Origin: Aeromonas popoffii
GTDB taxonomy: Bacteria; Pseudomonadota; Gammaproteobacteria; Enterobacterales; Aeromonadaceae
NCBI RefSeq assembly: GCF_000820025.1
Contig: NZ_CDBI01000057.1
Coordinates: 32,935-96,934, forward strand
Direction: 5' to 3'
DNA length: 64,000 bases
The position numbers and the translations under genes are program-made. The notes under the pieces are model-generated. The model was not told the DNA's origin. It saw only the letters and a program-made list of their open reading frames with translations, and did no database searches. Below, piece by piece: positions 36,321-43,842 of this stretch (positions within the stretch are counted from its first letter, which is position 1; each line of letters begins with the position of its first letter).

Positions 36321-37316
36321 ATGGGTGCTGACAAGAAACTGCTGCTGGAAGTGTCTGACCTCAAGGTCCACTTTAGCATCAAGAGTGACAGAGCCTGGCC
36401 CTGGGCCAAGCCCTCGGCGTTAAAGGCGGTAGACGGGGTGACTCTGCGCCTGTACGAGGGGGAGACCCTGGGTGTGGTGGGCGAGTCAGGCTGTGGCAAG
36501 TCCACCTTCGCCCGTGCCCTGATAGGCCTGGTACCGGCCACCGACGGCAAGGTGGTGTGGCTGGGCAACGATTTGACCAAGCTAGATCAGAAGGCGCTGC
36601 GGGAGAAACGCAAGGAGATCCAGATGATCTTCCAGGATCCGCTGGCCTCCCTGAATCCGCGCATGACCATAGGCGACATCATCGCCGAGCCGCTCATCAC
36701 CTTCTATCCCAACCTCTCCAAAGAGCAGGTGAAGGAGAAGGTGCGCACCATGATGACCAAGGTGGGCCTCTTGCCCAACCTGGTCAATCGCTACCCGCAC
36801 GAGTTCTCCGGCGGCCAGTGCCAGCGGATCGGGATTGCCCGGGCACTGATCCTGGAACCCAAGATGATCATCTGTGACGAGCCGGTCTCTGCGCTGGATG
36901 TCTCCATCCAGGCCCAGGTGGTGAACCTGCTCAAGGCTATCCAGAAGGAGATGGGCTTATCGCTCATCTTCATCGCTCACGACTTGTCGGTGGTCAAACA
37001 CATCTCGGATCGGGTGCTGGTGATGTATCTGGGCAATGCGGTGGAGCTCGGCACTCGCAAGGAGATCTTCGCAAATCCCTTGCACCCCTATACCAAGGCC
37101 CTGATGTCGGCCGTGCCCATTCCGGATCCGGATCTGGAGCGCAGCAAGGTCATCCAGATCCTGGAGGGGGACTTGCCATCTCCCATGAACCCGCCGTCCG
37201 GCTGCGTGTTTCGCACCCGCTGCCCGGTGGCTGGCCCCGAGTGTGCCAAGACCCGCCCCATGCTTGAGGGAAACTTCGACCATGCGGTCTCCTGCCTCAA
37301 GGCTGATCCGCTTTGA
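36321..37316 (+). CDS. oppF: Oligopeptide ABC transporter ATP-binding protein
   Basis: A 331-residue ATPase partner of OppD: Walker A GESGCGKST, signature FSGGQCQRIG, Walker B MIICDEPVSALD, and the C-terminal GCVFRTRCPVAGPEC cluster. The ATG directly abuts the oppD stop codon. Last gene of oppABCDF. Confidence 0.96.
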   Translation: MGADKKLLLEVSDLKVHFSIKSDRAWPWAKPSALKAVDGVTLRLYEGETLGVVGESGCGKSTFARALIGLVPATDGKVVWLGNDLTKLDQKALREKRKEIQMIFQDPLASLNPRMTIGDIIAEPLITFYPNLSKEQVKEKVRTMMTKVGLLPNLVNRYPHEFSGGQCQRIGIARALILEPKMIICDEPVSALDVSIQAQVVNLLKAIQKEMGLSLIFIAHDLSVVKHISDRVLVMYLGNAVELGTRKEIFANPLHPYTKALMSAVPIPDPDLERSKVIQILEGDLPSPMNPPSGCVFRTRCPVAGPECAKTRPMLEGNFDHAVSCLKADPL

Positions 37317-37340
37317 TGGTGGTTTGTTGAACGTGTTTTC

Positions 37341-37361
37341 GGGGCTCCCAGATGGAGCCCC
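37341..37361 (+). terminator. Possible opp operon terminator
   Basis: Perfect GGGGCTCC / GGAGCCCC stem 24 bases past the oppF stop; the following GATTAACTT is a poor T run. Confidence 0.45.
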
Positions 37362-37424
37362 GATTAACTTGGGCAAGAGGGGAAGATCTCCCTTGGCGTT
37401 CTCTTTGGCCACTGTTACTCTTTG

Positions 37425-37550
37425 CCTAACAAGGGGAGTAACTTCTCGCTGGTTTGTCGTCATTACGGTGCACCCATATCCTGCAGTGCACCCGGCAGCC
37501 GGGCAGTCGATGAAAATGGGCTGTAAGTGAGACCTTGCCGAGAGGCAAGG
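37425..37550 (+). promoter_or_regulatory. yybP-ykoY (manganese) riboswitch
   Basis: The leader carries both conserved parts of this aptamer class: GGGGAGTA at 37433-37440 and GAGACCTTGCC at 37529-37539, joined by stems. P1 closes by CAAGG (37430-37434) pairing CCTTG (37533-37537). The class senses Mn2+ and turns genes on; in E. coli it controls alx and mntP. An alx/terC gene follows here, which supports the call. Confidence 0.88.
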
Positions 37551-37568
37551 CGTATCTGCTCCAAACGC

Positions 37569-37602
37569 AAGCCCACGCCTCTCGGACGTGGGTTTTGTCA
37601 TT
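37569..37602 (+). terminator. Riboswitch-controlled terminator
   Basis: AAGCCCACG (37569-37577) pairs CGTGGGTTT (37587-37595), followed by a T-rich stretch (TTTTGTCATTTTT). Its loop GCCTCTCGG (37577-37585) is exactly complementary to CCGAGAGGC at 37538-37546 in the aptamer's 3' edge, forming a competing antiterminator. Confidence 0.75.
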
Positions 37603-37618
37603 TTTGGGAGGGATAAAA

Positions 37619-38569
37619 ATGGGTGAATGGTGGATGTGGACCGGTTTCTTCAGCATAGTGCTGGTCCTGTTATGGATTGACATACGCTTTGTCGGTGGTG
37701 GCAGGTCACACAAGGTGTCCCTCAAAGAGGCGGGGATCTGGTCTCTCATCTGGATCAGCGTGGCCCTGCTCTTCAACCTGGCCATCTGGTTTTGGCTGGA
37801 TCACAGTGCTGGCCGTGACATTGCCAACCAGAAGGGATTGGAGTTCCTCACCGGCTACCTCATCGAGAAAGCGTTGGCGGTGGATAACGTCTTCGTCTGG
37901 CTGATGCTGTTTAGCTACTTTGCCATTCCGGCCGAGCTGCAGCGCCGGGTGCTGCTGTACGGGGTGTTGGGCGCCATCGTGATGCGGGCCGGCATGGTGT
38001 TCGCGGGCAGCTGGCTCATCGAGCAGTTCCACTGGATCCTCTATCTGTTCGGCGCTTTCTTGCTACTGACCGGTGCCAAGATGCTGTGGGCGGCCGACAA
38101 GGAGCCAGATCTGGCCAACAACCCGCTGCTGGGCTGGATGCGCCGCCGCTTCAAGGTGACCGAGACGCTGGAGGGGGAGAACTTCTTCGTCTGGCGTGAC
38201 GGTGTGCGTTATGCCACGCCGCTGCTGCTCATTCTGGTGCTGGTGGAGGTGAGCGATCTCATCTTCGCGGTGGACAGTATCCCGGCCATCTTCGCGGTGA
38301 CCACGGATCCCTTCATCGTGCTGACCTCCAACATCTTTGCCATCATGGGTCTGCGCGCCATGTACTTCCTGCTGGCTGGTGTGGCTGATCGCTTTGCCCT
38401 GCTCAAGTACGGTCTGGCGCTGATCCTGATGTTTATCGGGGTCAAGATGCTGTTGCTGGATATCTTCAAGATCCCGACCGGCATAGCACTCGGTGTCGTC
38501 GCGCTGATCCTGCTGGTGTCCATGGGGCTAAGTATCTTTGTGACCCGTAAAAAGAAAAAGGTGGCTTGA
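37619..38569 (+). CDS. alx: TerC/Alx family membrane protein
   Basis: A 316-residue inner-membrane protein with about nine helices; the TerC signature acidic residues lie in EKALAVDNVFVWL and VEVSDLIFAVDSIPAIFAV. In E. coli Alx is alkali- and Mn-induced and is proposed to export Mn2+. Start at 37619 follows GGGAGGGA; the open frame upstream covers the riboswitch terminator and is not coding. The last 24 codons are repeated just downstream. Confidence 0.93.
   Translation: MGEWWMWTGFFSIVLVLLWIDIRFVGGGRSHKVSLKEAGIWSLIWISVALLFNLAIWFWLDHSAGRDIANQKGLEFLTGYLIEKALAVDNVFVWLMLFSYFAIPAELQRRVLLYGVLGAIVMRAGMVFAGSWLIEQFHWILYLFGAFLLLTGAKMLWAADKEPDLANNPLLGWMRRRFKVTETLEGENFFVWRDGVRYATPLLLILVLVEVSDLIFAVDSIPAIFAVTTDPFIVLTSNIFAIMGLRAMYFLLAGVADRFALLKYGLALILMFIGVKMLLLDIFKIPTGIALGVVALILLVSMGLSIFVTRKKKKVA
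38483..38554 (+). repeat. 72-bp direct repeat, copy 1 (3' end of alx)
   Basis: This 72-base stretch in the last codons of alx recurs at 38621-38692 with a single mismatch. It starts ATAGCACTCGGTGTCG. Confidence 0.95.
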
Positions 38570-38578
38570 AGGCGCTGA

Positions 38579-38701
38579 ACATCATCTCGGAGGGGACAGT
38601 TCCAGATCCCCCTGAATGACATAGCACTCGGTGTCGTCGCGCTGATCCTGCTGGTGTCCATGGGGCTAAGTCTCTTTGTGACCCGTAAAAAGGCTGCTTA
38701 A
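38579..38701 (+). pseudogene. Orphan second 3' end of an alx-like gene
   Basis: After the alx stop, an open frame from a stop at 38576-38578 reads QFQIPLNDIALGVVALI and ends FVTRKKAA with a stop at 38699-38701. It parallels the true tail IFKIPTGIALGVVALI, which ends FVTRKKKKVA. The identical core is 38621-38692; about 20 further bases upstream are similar but diverged. No start or ribosome site is evident. It looks like the leftover tail of a second alx allele. Confidence 0.75.
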
Positions 38702-38806
38702 GCGCGGCCTTCCATAAGGCACTCACAAAAAGGGCTCCCGCAGGAGCTAATGCAAGTCAGTTAAGAGAATGTGAGTCCAGCCCGCGAGGTATAAGGGCCA
38801 AAGAGT

Positions 38807-38836
38807 GAGGGAGGCATGATGCCTCCCTCTTTTTAT
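38807..38836 (+). terminator. Terminator after the alx region
   Basis: GGGAGGCAT / ATGCCTCCC palindrome followed by TCTTTTTATT. From here to 38992 I see no gene. Confidence 0.8.
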
Positions 38837-38992
38837 TGGATGCCTGTCAGGGCAAAGGTGTCAGCCACATTGACGCGTTAACCCTGGCACAGCTCCTGTT
38901 ATTCAACCTTTCTAATATTCAGTCACAAAAGTGCTTAAGTGACGGGTGTTACGTATCCGCGGGCCGTTTTTCTATCTTGCTGGCGGGAAAGA

Positions 38993-40252
38993 TCACGCCT
39001 TGGCGGTATCCACCTCACCCAGCGGCTCGGTTTCACCCAGGCTGTCTTCGGTCTTGGCCACTACGCTGGCGGCGATGGCATTGCCCAGCACGTTGGTGGC
39101 GGAGCGACCCATGTCGAGGAAGTGATCTATGCCGAGCAGCAAGAGGATGCCAGCTTCCGGAATATGGAACTGGTTCAGGGTGGCGGCTATGACCACCAGA
39201 GAGGCGCGCGGCACGCCGGCCATCCCCTTGGAGGTGACCATCAACAACAGCAGCATGGTGATCTGTTGAGCCAGGGAGAGCTCTATGCCATAGGCCTGGG
39301 CGATGAACATGACCGCGAAGGTGCAGTACATCATGGAGCCGTCCAGGTTGAAGGAGTAACCCATGGGCAGCACGAAGCTGGCGATGCGCTTGTCACAGCC
39401 GAACTTCTCCAGTCGATCCAGGGTCTTGGGATAGGCGGCCTCGGAGCTGGCGGTGGAGAAGGCCAGCAGGATGGGCTCGCGGATCATGGCCAGCAGGGTC
39501 AGCACGCGGCGGCGAATGAACAGGCTGCCCATGGCGATGAGCAGCAGCCAGAGGCAGGCCAGGGCCAGATAGAACTGGGCCATAAAAGTGCCGTAGGTGG
39601 CGAGTATGCCGAGCCCTTCCTTGGCAACCATGGCGGCGATGGCACCGAACACGGCGAACGGCGCGAAGTTCATCACGTAGCCTGTCACCTTCAGCATGAT
39701 CTCGGCGGCGCTGGCCATCAGCTTGACCACGGGTTTGGCGGCATCGCCCAGAGCGGCGGCGGCCAGTCCGAAGAAGAGGGAGAACACCACTATCTGCAGG
39801 ATCTCGTTGGTGGCCATGGCCTCCACCACGCTTTTCGGGATGGCGTGGGTGACGAAGTCCTTGAGGGAGATGGCACCGGCGACCACGCCGGAACTGGCAG
39901 TATCATCCGGCAGGGAGAGGGAGAGCCCCACACCCGGTTGCATCAGGGTGACCATCACCAGACCCAGGGTCAGGGAGAGCAAGGAGGCCAGCATGAACCA
40001 GCCCAGGGTCTTGGCACCGATGCGGCCCACGGTACGGGTATCACCCATCTTGGCGATACCGACGACCAGGGTGGTGAAGACAAGGGGAGCAATGATCATC
40101 TTGATCAGTCGCAGGAAGATATCGGTCAGTATGGTGATGTCACTGGCAAAGCCAGCAGCCTGATCCGGGGCAAACATGCGATAGCCCTGACCAGTCAGGA
40201 TGCCAACCAGCATTGCGATGAGGATGGCAACCGTCAATTTATTCATTTTCAT
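38993..40252 (-). CDS. Dicarboxylate/amino acid:cation symporter (DAACS family)
   Basis: A 419-residue inner-membrane symporter of the GltP/DctA fold: eight helices and two re-entrant hairpins, with the SSEAAYP serine-rich hairpin (FSTASSEAAYPKTL), the GYSFNLDGSMMY motif in TM7, and GIDHFLDMGRSATNV in TM8. Transports glutamate/aspartate or C4-dicarboxylates with Na+ or H+. Start at 40252 (MKMNKLTVAILIAMLV). Which substrate is used is not clear. Confidence 0.92.
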   Translation of the reverse strand: MKMNKLTVAILIAMLVGILTGQGYRMFAPDQAAGFASDITILTDIFLRLIKMIIAPLVFTTLVVGIAKMGDTRTVGRIGAKTLGWFMLASLLSLTLGLVMVTLMQPGVGLSLSLPDDTASSGVVAGAISLKDFVTHAIPKSVVEAMATNEILQIVVFSLFFGLAAAALGDAAKPVVKLMASAAEIMLKVTGYVMNFAPFAVFGAIAAMVAKEGLGILATYGTFMAQFYLALACLWLLLIAMGSLFIRRRVLTLLAMIREPILLAFSTASSEAAYPKTLDRLEKFGCDKRIASFVLPMGYSFNLDGSMMYCTFAVMFIAQAYGIELSLAQQITMLLLLMVTSKGMAGVPRASLVVIAATLNQFHIPEAGILLLLGIDHFLDMGRSATNVLGNAIAASVVAKTEDSLGETEPLGEVDTAKA

Positions 40253-40457
40253 GGGGGGGTCCCAGTTTTGATAAGTGCAACGCGTTGAGGGTGGCAGGGG
40301 GGCCACTTCAAGTCCGTTTTTGTGATCCGGGCAGTAGATCCCTGACAGCCGGTGTGCTTGCAGCATGCCTAATCCGGGGGGGTAAATCCAGAGTCTTGTA
40401 GCAGAATTTTATGTTGCCATTAGTTGTATGTGATATGGATCTTGCATTTCATCAATA

Positions 40458-40985
40458 TTAATCACTGTTTATTTTGATATTGGCGAGATAACTGGCTTGC
40501 ATGCCCTGTTCATTTAACGAGCGATGAGACAGGGTGAAGATCAGCAGGGCCGAGGTGGTGTGCTGTACCTGCATCTGCGCCAGAAAGGGGTCCGGCTCGT
40601 CCGTATCAAAGCCGAATACCGGATGCGAGGGGCTGACCCTGACCGCATCCCGCGACAGGGTCAGCTCGTTCACCTCCACCCACTCGTAGCCCTGGCTCAG
40701 TGCCATCTCACCCGCCCGCTTGAGCACATACTTGCGGGCCGTCTCCCGATCAATCAGCTCGTTACCAACAAACTCCAGCTGCCACTTGTCGGGGCCAAGT
40801 TGTGTCTGGGAGAAGCCGGTCTGGCCGTTCCAGAATGATTTTTCGCTGTGATAAGGGGTGGCACAGCCGAGCAGCAGGGCGCTCAGCAGGCAGGCCAGCA
40901 CCAGATCAGGCAGGCTTGCGCCGTTGGCAAACCGTCGTGCATGACGACGGGAGCAGAAGGAGAGGGGGGGCGGATGTTGCATCAT
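40458..40985 (-). CDS. CC0125/CC1285-like lipoprotein
   Basis: A probable 175-residue outer-membrane lipoprotein. A rather long basic N-region (SRRHARRFANGAS) precedes a hydrophobic stretch and the lipobox LLLGC. The mature part begins CATPYHSEK and has LGPDKWQLEFVGNELIDRET and a GYEWVEV segment, the pattern of CC0125/CC1285 family lipoproteins. Function unknown. The start is uncertain: two adjacent ATGs at 40985/40982 lack a good ribosome site and the frame is open to the tRNA side. Confidence 0.75.
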   Translation of the reverse strand: MMQHPPPLSFCSRRHARRFANGASLPDLVLACLLSALLLGCATPYHSEKSFWNGQTGFSQTQLGPDKWQLEFVGNELIDRETARKYVLKRAGEMALSQGYEWVEVNELTLSRDAVRVSPSHPVFGFDTDEPDPFLAQMQVQHTTSALLIFTLSHRSLNEQGMQASYLANIKINSD

Positions 40986-41081
40986 GAGGGCCGTTTGGCG
41001 AAACACCTCACCACTACAGCACAAACCGATCCGTGAGACAATCGCCGGTCGGGTCACCGTGGGGATACTGGGGATAAAAGA

Positions 41082-41109
41082 AAAGGCCTTGTCGTTTGAC
41101 AAGGCCTTT
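41082..41109 (-). terminator. tRNA-Pro terminator
   Basis: A perfect 12-bp stem (AAAGGCCTTGTC / GACAAGGCCTTT, loop GTTT) followed on the minus strand by TTCTTTTATC, directly after the tRNA. Confidence 0.85.
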
Positions 41110-41120
41110 ACCGGGGAATT

Positions 41121-41197
41121 TGGTCGGTGTGAGAGGATTCGAACCTCCGACCCTCTACACCCCATGCAGATGCGCTACCTGGCTGCGCTACACACCG
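41121..41197 (-). tRNA. tRNA-Pro(GGG)
   Basis: A 77-nt cloverleaf on the minus strand: acceptor CGGTGTG/CACACCG, D stem GCGC/GCGC, anticodon loop ATGGGGT with anticodon GGG, T arm GGAGG-TTCGAAT-CCTCT and an encoded CCA. Closely matches E. coli proL. Confidence 0.97.
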
Positions 41198-41392
41198 ACG
41201 GAGTCAGCTCGGCTGACGGGGGCTGAGTTTATGGAGATGCCCCGATCCTGTCAACAGGGGAAATCCCACTCCGAGACCGTTTGCCTGCTTTACGAGCAAT
41301 TGGCGTTCAAAGTACCGCCATGGCGGCGACATCGGCCATTGAGGGCCCATGTCAGGGGCCTTTTGCTGCGCAGGTTTCAACCCACCATGAAA

Positions 41393-41418
41393 GCGGCCGC
41401 CCCGGAGGCGGCCGTTTG
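41393..41418 (-). terminator. Possible terminator of the dihydroorotase-family gene
   Basis: AGCGGCCGCC / GGCGGCCGTT stem 17 bases past the stop. Only short T runs follow. Confidence 0.5.
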
Positions 41419-41435
41419 CATCAGTGATGAAGGGA

Positions 41436-42779
41436 TCAGCGGTTGAAGGTCAGCCGCTTGCCCAGCACCTGATCGGTGACCTGACCGTTTTGCCAGGCGA
41501 TCTGGCCATTGACCAGGGTCATCTCCACCGTGCTGTGGAAGCGGTAACCGTTGAAGGGGGACCAGCCACACAGGTAGAGCAGGTTGCTGTCGTTGACCAC
41601 ATAGGGCTTGCCCAGATCCAGCAGCACCAAGTCTGCGAAGTAGCCCTCACGAATGTAGCCGCGATCCTGCACCTGGAAGCGCTCGGCTACCGCGTGGGAT
41701 GTCTTCTTGACGATAGTCTCCAGTGAAAACACGCCGTTGTGGTAGAGCTCCAGCAGCGCCAGCATGGAGTGCTGCACCAGAGGGATACCGGACGGCGCCT
41801 TGAAGTAGCTGTTCTGCTTCTCCTCCCAGGTGTGGGGAGCATGGTCGGTGGCGATGATGTCCAGCACGTCGTTGCGCACCGCATCCAGCAGGGCGTGCTG
41901 GTCGGCGGCTGTCTTCACCGCCGGGTTGCACTTGATCTGGCTGCCCAGGGTATCGTAATCCGCCTCGTTGAAGAACAGGTGGTGGACGCACACCTCGGCG
42001 GTGATGTTCTTGTCTTTGAGTTCGCTAAGGTCATGGCTGGCGGTAAACAGCGACAGCTCCTTGGCGGAGGTGAGGTGCAGCACGTGCAGCTTGGCCCCGT
42101 ACTTTTTCGCCAGACCCACCGCCATGCTGGAGGACTTGTAGCAGGCCTCGTCATTGCGAATGCGACCGTGCTCGCGCATCGGCACATCCTCGCCCCACTT
42201 GGCGCGGGCTTCGTCTTCCAGCACCTTGATGGAGGGGGTGTCCTCGCAGTGAGTGACTATCATCACCGGGCTCTCGCGGAAAATCGCCGCCAGTGTCTCC
42301 TGGTTGTCCACCAGCATGTTGCCGGTCGAGGAGCCCATGAACACCTTGACCCCGCAGGATTGCTTGGGATCGAGGCGCTTTATCTCGTCGAGGTTGTCGT
42401 TGGTGGCGCCGAGATAGAAGCTGTAGTTGGCGGCGGAGGCGTTGGCGGCTATCTGGTATTTGGCTTCGAGGGCATCGAGGGTAGTGGTCTGGGGATTGAC
42501 GTTGGGCATCTCCATGAAGCTGGTGGTGCCCCCTGCCACGGCTGCCCGGGATTCACTGGCGATGGTCCCCTTGTGGGTCAGGCCTGGCTCACGGAAATGG
42601 ACCTGATCATCGATCATCCCGGGGATGAGGTGGCGACCGGTTGCATCTATCACCACGGCATCGGGCGCCTCTATGTGAGGGGCGATCCGGGCGATCCGTT
42701 CCCCTTCAATCAATACATCCGAGGCATAGATGCGGCCTTCATTGACCAGGGTGGCATTCTTGATAAGCAATTTGTTCAT
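41436..42779 (-). CDS. Dihydroorotase-family amidohydrolase
   Basis: A 447-residue metal-dependent hydrolase of the class I dihydroorotase/allantoinase group (ring closure of carbamoyl-aspartate in pyrimidine synthesis). The metal/substrate strand reads PGMIDDQVHFREPG, the carboxylated lysine is in GVKVFMGSSTGNML, then MIVTHCEDT, LHVLHLTSA and DIIATDHAPHTWEEK. In classical enzymes the first metal pair is H-x-H; here the first His is Gln (QVH), a variant shared, as I recall, with a Bacteroidetes/gammaproteobacterial branch. Start at 42779; monocistronic. Alternative: another cyclic amidase. Confidence 0.87.
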   Translation of the reverse strand: MNKLLIKNATLVNEGRIYASDVLIEGERIARIAPHIEAPDAVVIDATGRHLIPGMIDDQVHFREPGLTHKGTIASESRAAVAGGTTSFMEMPNVNPQTTTLDALEAKYQIAANASAANYSFYLGATNDNLDEIKRLDPKQSCGVKVFMGSSTGNMLVDNQETLAAIFRESPVMIVTHCEDTPSIKVLEDEARAKWGEDVPMREHGRIRNDEACYKSSSMAVGLAKKYGAKLHVLHLTSAKELSLFTASHDLSELKDKNITAEVCVHHLFFNEADYDTLGSQIKCNPAVKTAADQHALLDAVRNDVLDIIATDHAPHTWEEKQNSYFKAPSGIPLVQHSMLALLELYHNGVFSLETIVKKTSHAVAERFQVQDRGYIREGYFADLVLLDLGKPYVVNDSNLLYLCGWSPFNGYRFHSTVEMTLVNGQIAWQNGQVTDQVLGKRLTFNR

Positions 42780-42858
42780 GGGGGAGTCCGGTTCCTTTGT
42801 CAGTGATCGCGGGTCATAATATCGCAAACTGCACTTTCTCTGTAGCAAGGCCTGACTG

Positions 42859-43758
42859 ATGAAGTTATTTGTAAGAGATTTGACCGTGATCGACTCCAGC
42901 TACCTGTGTGAACGCCGTGGCATGGTAGGGGAGAGCTGGCTGGTGGATGTCGAGATGAGCGGCGAGCTCAACGAGATGAGCATGCTGCTTGACTTTGGTC
43001 GGGTGAAAAAACTGATCAAGTCGATCATCGATGAAGAGGTGGATCACAAGCTGCTGGTACCGGCCGAATGCGCCCTGGTCCATGTGGCCCATCTGGAGGG
43101 GGAGGAGAGCACGGTCGATCTGCTGCGCCCTGGCCGCTCTATTCACTTGCGCTGCCCCACTCAGGGGTTTGCCTTCATTCCGGCGCCCCAGATAGACAAG
43201 GAGTCCGTCACTCGCTATCTGCTGGCGGTGCTGGCCCGGCGGCTGCCCGGCAACATCAAGGACTTGGCGCTGACCCTGCGCCAGGAGCAGATTGATGGCG
43301 CCTTCTACCACTACAGCCACGGCCTGAAAAAGCACGATGGCAACTGCCAGCGCATCGCCCACGGCCATCGTTCTCCCATCGAGATCCATGTGGACGGTGA
43401 GCGCGATGGTGAGCTGGAGCTGAACTGGGCCGAGCGTTGGGCCGATATCTACCTTGGCACCGAAGAGGACAAGGTGGCTCTCGGCGAACTGAGCCTGAGC
43501 GAGCTGGCCAAAAGCACCCTGAATGATACGGCCAACACGCAGCCGGGTGAGCACTACCTCGGCTTCAAGTACGTGGCCCCTCAGGGATTGTTCCAGCTTG
43601 CCATGCCGGCGGGGGAGGTGGAGATGATCGACACCGATACCACCATAGAGCTGCTGGCCTGCTACATAGCCCGTGAAGTGAAAAAAGCGGTGGGTGACAA
43701 GTTTGTGAAAATCGTGGCGTATGAAGGGGTGGGCAAGGGCGCCATCGCCTACGCCTGA
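42859..43758 (+). CDS. Two-domain 6-pyruvoyl/6-carboxy-tetrahydropterin synthase-like protein
   Basis: A 299-residue cytoplasmic protein made of two PTPS/QueD-like domains. The C-terminal domain (about 145-299) keeps the zinc/catalytic pattern YHYSHGLKKHDGNCQRIAHG (His, Cys and HGH) and the final YEGVGKGAIAYA glutamate. The N-terminal domain (about 1-100) aligns with QueD but reads DSSYL and GES where QueD has AAH and HGH, so its zinc site is lost, while it keeps LLDFGRVKKLI and EEVDHKLL. Likely role: pterin or queuosine-type precursor chemistry, not assigned. Divergent from the dihydroorotase gene. Confidence 0.82.
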   Translation: MKLFVRDLTVIDSSYLCERRGMVGESWLVDVEMSGELNEMSMLLDFGRVKKLIKSIIDEEVDHKLLVPAECALVHVAHLEGEESTVDLLRPGRSIHLRCPTQGFAFIPAPQIDKESVTRYLLAVLARRLPGNIKDLALTLRQEQIDGAFYHYSHGLKKHDGNCQRIAHGHRSPIEIHVDGERDGELELNWAERWADIYLGTEEDKVALGELSLSELAKSTLNDTANTQPGEHYLGFKYVAPQGLFQLAMPAGEVEMIDTDTTIELLACYIAREVKKAVGDKFVKIVAYEGVGKGAIAYA

Positions 43759-43783
43759 TCCCGCGTTCGTTGTCAGAATAACC

Positions 43784-43807
43784 AAGGCCCCGCATCTGCG
43801 GGGCCTT
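43784..43807. terminator. Terminator between convergent genes
   Basis: AAGGCCCCGCA / TGCGGGGCCTT stem between the PTPS-like gene and the chemoreceptor gene, with moderate T content. Confidence 0.65.
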
Positions 43808-43842
43808 GTCGTTTCAGGGCAATGGAAAAACAGACTGCCTGA

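Noticed and set aside
38939-40288. A 449-codon open frame antisense to the DAACS symporter
   Set aside because: Composition is Gln/Gly/His-rich as expected for a shadow of a membrane-protein gene; no motif or ribosome site.
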